From Clostridia bacterium (GTDB lineage: Bacteria > Bacillota > Clostridia > Oscillospirales > Acutalibacteraceae): DNA of 64,000 nucleotides. The position numbers were made by a program, and so were the translations under genes. Below, one piece after another: positions 60,706-64,000 of this stretch. The notes beneath the pieces were generated by a model that worked only from the letters and a program-made list of their open reading frames with translations, was not told the origin of the DNA and searched no databases. Position 1 is the stretch's first letter; every line of letters starts with the position of its first letter. The stretch covers positions 1-64,000 of the forward strand of contig JAFWYB010000065.1 in NCBI GenBank assembly GCA_017517865.1. Reading direction: 5' to 3'.

Positions 60706-61237
60706 TTATATCACCTTATCTTTATGTTATAATGAATTTGTGTTTTAGTAAAACTATAGAACATTTTTCTTACACTAAAATTATTGTTAATCATATACTG
60801 TTTTCGATATTTATAAATTGAATTAACGGAGTTGATTAGTAAAAAAACTAATTTATGTGTATGCGTATTTAGTTTTGATGTTATTCATAGAAGAACTAAA
60901 CCATTTATGGAAAATTAAAATTTTAAATTTGGAAGGGCGAACAATCTATAAGGCTGAGAGCAATATGTATAACTATATATATATTATAAATAGAATAACT
61001 TCAACTCATCTAACAAAAGTGCTTCAAATTTCGACAAAAATGCTTGATTTTCGACTTACCTATCTGTTTTAATACTCCGTTTATATTGACGAGAAAAAGG
61101 CAAATAAAAAACTATAATTAAACAGTAAAACGTATGGAAAAATCGAAATCTCTGCCGTCAATTCATTTTGAGTTTGGATTGATTTTTCATATTCAAAAGA
61201 GTATAATTGTTGGGCAATGTGTTTGTGAGGTGATTTT
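60706..61237. other. Gene-free right edge of the AT-rich island
   Basis: Very AT-rich, no supported gene; the longest frame (60857-61072) has no ribosome site. It contains the operon upstream region with the dyad TTTTAGTAAAA (60743-60753) / TTACACTAAAA (60770-60780), and at its right end a promoter for the alpha/beta hydrolase: TTGATT (61179-61184), 17 bp, TATAAT (61202-61207). A 12-base string CAAATTTCGACA occurs near both island edges. Confidence 0.5.
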
Positions 61238-62284
61238 GTGAACGATTTAAGATTTCGCTGTCTTATTGACAGTTATTTGTGCGATATTGCCTCTTTTGAA
61301 TCATATATAGAAAAAGGCACTATTGATTCAGGATTAATACTTATATCCTTTGATGAAACCGAAGTTGATATAATCCGTAAGCTTTTCGAGGATAATGTTC
61401 ATAAAGGACAAGAAGCATACCTTGATAAAATTCAGCTTGTAGGTACTGATAATTATCTTTACATAATGTCACAAATATCTCTCGAAAAGAAAGAAAAGAT
61501 GCCTCATTCAATAATGAAGGCGTACAGATATTATAAAAGCTACAAGAAAAAGCAGTTAAGAGCCGATGAATACATCAACAATGAAATCAAAAATAATAAT
61601 GCAGGCATAAGAAGAATCCACGGCGGAAAATTCAGTTCTTATAAATATACCGATAAAACTAACCATATGAGTTTTCCGTTCCGACTGTTTGAAGCAAAAG
61701 AACAGAATAGACCGTTATTTGTTCTTTTTCACGGTGCGGGTGCATTGGGTAATGATAATATAAAACAGCATTTTGAAAACACTCGGTTATATAAACATAT
61801 TCTGAAGGAGAATTGCAACATCCTTTCCCCTCAAGCCCCCTACGGTTCCAACAGAGGTTATGATTTAATTCAGAGCTATATAAAATCGGTGAAAAAACTT
61901 ATTGATGAGTTACCGATTGATTTTGATAGAAAGCGTATTTATATTGTAGGCACTTCTTTTGGCGGGTGCTGTGTATGGCATATTTCATATCTGTTCCCCG
62001 GCTATTTTGCAGCAGGAATTCCTGTTATGGGTAAATTGTTTTTTGACAACAATTTCAGCTGTTATGATATTGAGAAATTAGCAACAACTCCGTTATGGAT
62101 TGCACACTCATCAGACGATACAAATGTTACAATAGACAGTGATGACTATTGTTTTGATAGTCTTCAAAAACTCGGAGCAGACATAAAATACACTCGTTGG
62201 AATAAATATGGACACTCAATGTCAGGCAAATTTTATAAAACTGAAAAGTGGACAGAGTGGTGCCTGAGAAAAGAACTGAAATAA
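61238..62284 (+). CDS. Alpha/beta hydrolase with N-terminal extension
   Basis: 348-aa cytosolic hydrolase (no signal peptide; start GTG with GAGGTGA upstream). Residues 1-150 are a polar domain I do not recognise. From about 160 the esterase fold is clear: oxyanion loop HGAGAL (His165), nucleophile elbow GTSFGG (Ser240), a late SSDDTN acid and GHSMSG with the catalytic His. It resembles dienelactone-type or phospholipase-type esterases. Codon use is lower in GC than in the core region, so it may be part of the same accessory stretch. It converges on metG with a shared terminator. Confidence 0.8.
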   Translation: MNDLRFRCLIDSYLCDIASFESYIEKGTIDSGLILISFDETEVDIIRKLFEDNVHKGQEAYLDKIQLVGTDNYLYIMSQISLEKKEKMPHSIMKAYRYYKSYKKKQLRADEYINNEIKNNNAGIRRIHGGKFSSYKYTDKTNHMSFPFRLFEAKEQNRPLFVLFHGAGALGNDNIKQHFENTRLYKHILKENCNILSPQAPYGSNRGYDLIQSYIKSVKKLIDELPIDFDRKRIYIVGTSFGGCCVWHISYLFPGYFAAGIPVMGKLFFDNNFSCYDIEKLATTPLWIAHSSDDTNVTIDSDDYCFDSLQKLGADIKYTRWNKYGHSMSGKFYKTEKWTEWCLRKELK

Positions 62285-62301
62285 TTACTTTACACATAGT
62301 T

Positions 62302-62340
62302 ACAGCGGTAAGAGTTTTTTGCTCTTACCGCTGTTTTTCT
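62302..62340. terminator. Bidirectional terminator hydrolase/metG
   Basis: 13-bp stem ACAGCGGTAAGAG with CTCTTACCGCTGT, T-rich on both sides. Confidence 0.85.
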
Positions 62341-63923
62341 TATTCTATTCTTTGGAACAGGATGGATATTTCTTTGGAAATTTGCTTTAGTGTTACGCTT
62401 TTCTCCTGCCAAGTTAAATCAATTTGGAGCCAATCGGCTATTTTCTCTGATGAAAAAGGTAAAATCGGATAGAGCAGCACTGCGATATTTGCAATCAGAT
62501 AAACGCAGTCAGAAATGGTTTTTCTGCAATCTGCAATATCCTCTGTCCTTGTTTTCCAAGGCTGCTTTGAATCATAGTAAGCATTACCGAAGCGGATAAG
62601 CTCAAATATTTCTTCTGTTGCATCACGGAAACAGCCTTTTTCTATTTTTTCACCTACCGAATCAAAAGCATTTTTCACCCTCAGTCTGATTTCTTCATTG
62701 ACTGACGTTTCCGCAATTTCGGAGTTCAGATATTTAACGGAAAATGCCAGTGTTCTGTTCACAAAATTACCCCAAGCACCCAAAAGCTCTGAATTGTTTT
62801 GTGTTTTGAACTCCCTGAAAGAAAAATCAGCATCCCTTTTTTCGGGACCATTTGCAATAAAGAAATATCTTATAGCATCAGGATTGTACTCATCCGCTAT
62901 ATCTTTTACCCATACTGCATAGTTCTGACTTGTTGATATTTTTTTGCCTTCAAGAGTAACGTATTCACTTGATATAATTTCATCGGGCAAATGCAGATTT
63001 TCTCCGTGTGCAAGCAAAAGTGACGGCAGAATAATAGTGTGAAACGGGATATTATCTTTTCCGTGTACATAATAGTGCCGGCTGTTTTTCCCGTAAATAT
63101 CTTTGAAGTTAAGATTGTTTTCTTCGCACAATACAGATGTTGCAGAAAGATAACCAAGGACATTTTCTGCCCATATATAAATTTTCTTGTCCTGATAACC
63201 TTCTTTGGGAACATCAATACCCCAATTCAAATCTCTTGTGATAGCTCTGTCACGAAGTCCTTCGTCAATATATCTTTTTGTAAATGCAACAGCATTTTTA
63301 CGCCAATACGGATGTGAGTTCAGAAACTCAGTAAGTTCATCTTTGAGTGCTGATATAAGAAGAAAAATCTGTATTGTTTCATTAAAAACAACAGGAGTAT
63401 CACACTCAGAGCATTTTGCATTTATTAGCGAATCTGCATCAAAGATTTCACCGCAGGTATCACATTGGTCACCCCTTGCAGATTTACCGCAAACGGGACA
63501 AATGCCGACAACCAATCTGTCTGTAAGCACCTGCTGACAAATCGGGCAATATGCCTGTTTTACGGTTCTTTCTTCAATATATTTACTCTCATAAAGTTTT
63601 TTATGAAAGTCTGTAACGAATGCCTTGTGCCTTTCATCTGTTGTTTTGGTGTATAAATCATAAGAAAAGCCGAGCTTTCCGAACACATCACAAAATTCGT
63701 TATGATAGAATTCGCTGATTTCTTGAGGTGTTTTGTTTTCCTGTTTTGCTCTTATGGTTATAGGTGTACCGTGACAGTCGCTGCCTGACACATAGAAAAC
63801 TCTGTCACCTTTAAGTCTGAAATAACGGGCAAGCACATCACCGGGAAGTAGTGCCGCAATATGCCCGATATGGAGCGAGCCGTTGGCATACGGCCAGGCT
63901 CCGCCGATAATAATGTTGTTCAT
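62340..63923 (-). CDS. metG: Methionyl-tRNA synthetase, accessory-type
   Basis: 527 aa class I synthetase that charges tRNA-Met. Signature HIGH at SLHIGH (17-21), a zinc knuckle with four CXXC pairs (CPICQ, CPVCG, CDTCG, CSECD), and the second signature as KISTS (328-332) instead of KMSKS. The anticodon-binding helical domain is present; the C-terminal tRNA-binding extension is not. This is the non-Bacillus type of MetRS, often a second or resistance copy. Starts with ATG; the part of its leader in the window ends in an intrinsic terminator arm. Confidence 0.9.
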   Translation of the reverse strand: MNNIIIGGAWPYANGSLHIGHIAALLPGDVLARYFRLKGDRVFYVSGSDCHGTPITIRAKQENKTPQEISEFYHNEFCDVFGKLGFSYDLYTKTTDERHKAFVTDFHKKLYESKYIEERTVKQAYCPICQQVLTDRLVVGICPVCGKSARGDQCDTCGEIFDADSLINAKCSECDTPVVFNETIQIFLLISALKDELTEFLNSHPYWRKNAVAFTKRYIDEGLRDRAITRDLNWGIDVPKEGYQDKKIYIWAENVLGYLSATSVLCEENNLNFKDIYGKNSRHYYVHGKDNIPFHTIILPSLLLAHGENLHLPDEIISSEYVTLEGKKISTSQNYAVWVKDIADEYNPDAIRYFFIANGPEKRDADFSFREFKTQNNSELLGAWGNFVNRTLAFSVKYLNSEIAETSVNEEIRLRVKNAFDSVGEKIEKGCFRDATEEIFELIRFGNAYYDSKQPWKTRTEDIADCRKTISDCVYLIANIAVLLYPILPFSSEKIADWLQIDLTWQEKSVTLKQISKEISILFQRIE

Positions 63924-63967
63924 GTTTAATTCCTCATTTCTTTAGTTCAGTAACAATCGTGTAAAAA

Positions 63968-64000
63968 TTTTTTACAAATAAAAAACGCTCTCACCCCCAT
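63968..64000 (-). promoter_or_regulatory. Right arm of a terminator/attenuator in the metG leader
   Basis: On the minus strand GGGGGTGAGAGC is followed by GTTTTTTATTTG, about 45 bp before metG. The left arm would lie beyond the window edge. It may be a T-box-type attenuator or the terminator of the preceding gene; the window is too short to decide. Confidence 0.4.

Noticed and set aside
54238..61045. CAAATTTCGACA near both island edges as attachment repeats
   Set aside because: Twelve bases in AT-rich DNA can match by chance, and the right copy is not at a clear composition boundary.
60857..61072. 71-codon plus-strand frame at the right island edge
   Set aside because: No ribosome site, extreme AT content, and no recognisable protein pattern.

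Overview
The window looks like a chromosomal contig from a Gram-positive, anaerobic, endospore-related gut Clostridium (Oscillospirales/Ruminococcaceae-like). The evidence is a trimeric electron-bifurcating [FeFe] hydrogenase operon, formate-tetrahydrofolate ligase, an IscR-IscS-IscU cluster, spoVA genes, a T/S exporter pair, several secreted or cytosolic glycosidases (two GH3, one clan-A glycosidase, one sialidase-like protein), strong AGGAGG ribosome sites and moderate GC. The species is inferred from gene content only.

Layout. 0.1-5.5 kb: a heterodimeric ABC exporter and MgtE with a structured leader. 5.8-11.4 kb: GH3 glucosidase, a thioredoxin-fold lipoprotein without its cysteines, BioY, AsnA and a degenerate GT2. 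11.4-13.2 kb: ATC hydrolase-like protein, a DUF4279 orphan, short-hairpin repeat arrays and two tRNA-Ser genes. 13.3-22.9 kb: esterase, GNAT-like protein, Fhs, GGR-like flavoprotein, FolC, a GC-rich compound palindrome and iscRSU. 23-31.3 kb: secreted glycosidase, a TIGR04076/ArsC-like pair, then the housekeeping run SRP RNA-dnaX-ybaB-recR, methyltransferase, smpB and tmRNA. 31.2-43 kb: a duplicated tmRNA 3' end (probable integration scar), ThrE pair, circularly permuted GH3, MIF-like tautomerase, membrane XRE regulator, YchF, MetY, MFS and sialidase-like protein. 43.5-53 kb: hydrogenase operon, alkaline phosphatase, VanZ, AlaX and DUF1015. 53.1-54.2 kb: spoVAC and a truncated spoVAD.

From about 54.2 to 60.7 kb the sequence becomes markedly AT-rich. 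spoVAD is cut off and followed by TnpV and IS3-type remnants. A compact four-gene minus-strand operon then encodes a membrane YobI/KAP-like P-loop NTPase, an unrecognised acidic-tailed protein, a soluble TraG/VirD4-like ATPase and a TPR protein. No relaxase, integrase or type IV secretion channel accompanies them. This is the best candidate for an undescribed system in the window; its role is unknown, and conflict/defence or DNA handling at the membrane are only hypotheses. The window closes with an alpha/beta hydrolase and a methionyl-tRNA synthetase with an unusual KISTS loop.

Most genes sit in short co-directional units with near-consensus sigma-A promoters and strong intrinsic terminators, many of them usable from both sides. 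Three intergenic places carry a family of tiny hairpins joined by GTGAAATA/TATTTCAC; one of these lies inside the predicted tmRNA precursor.
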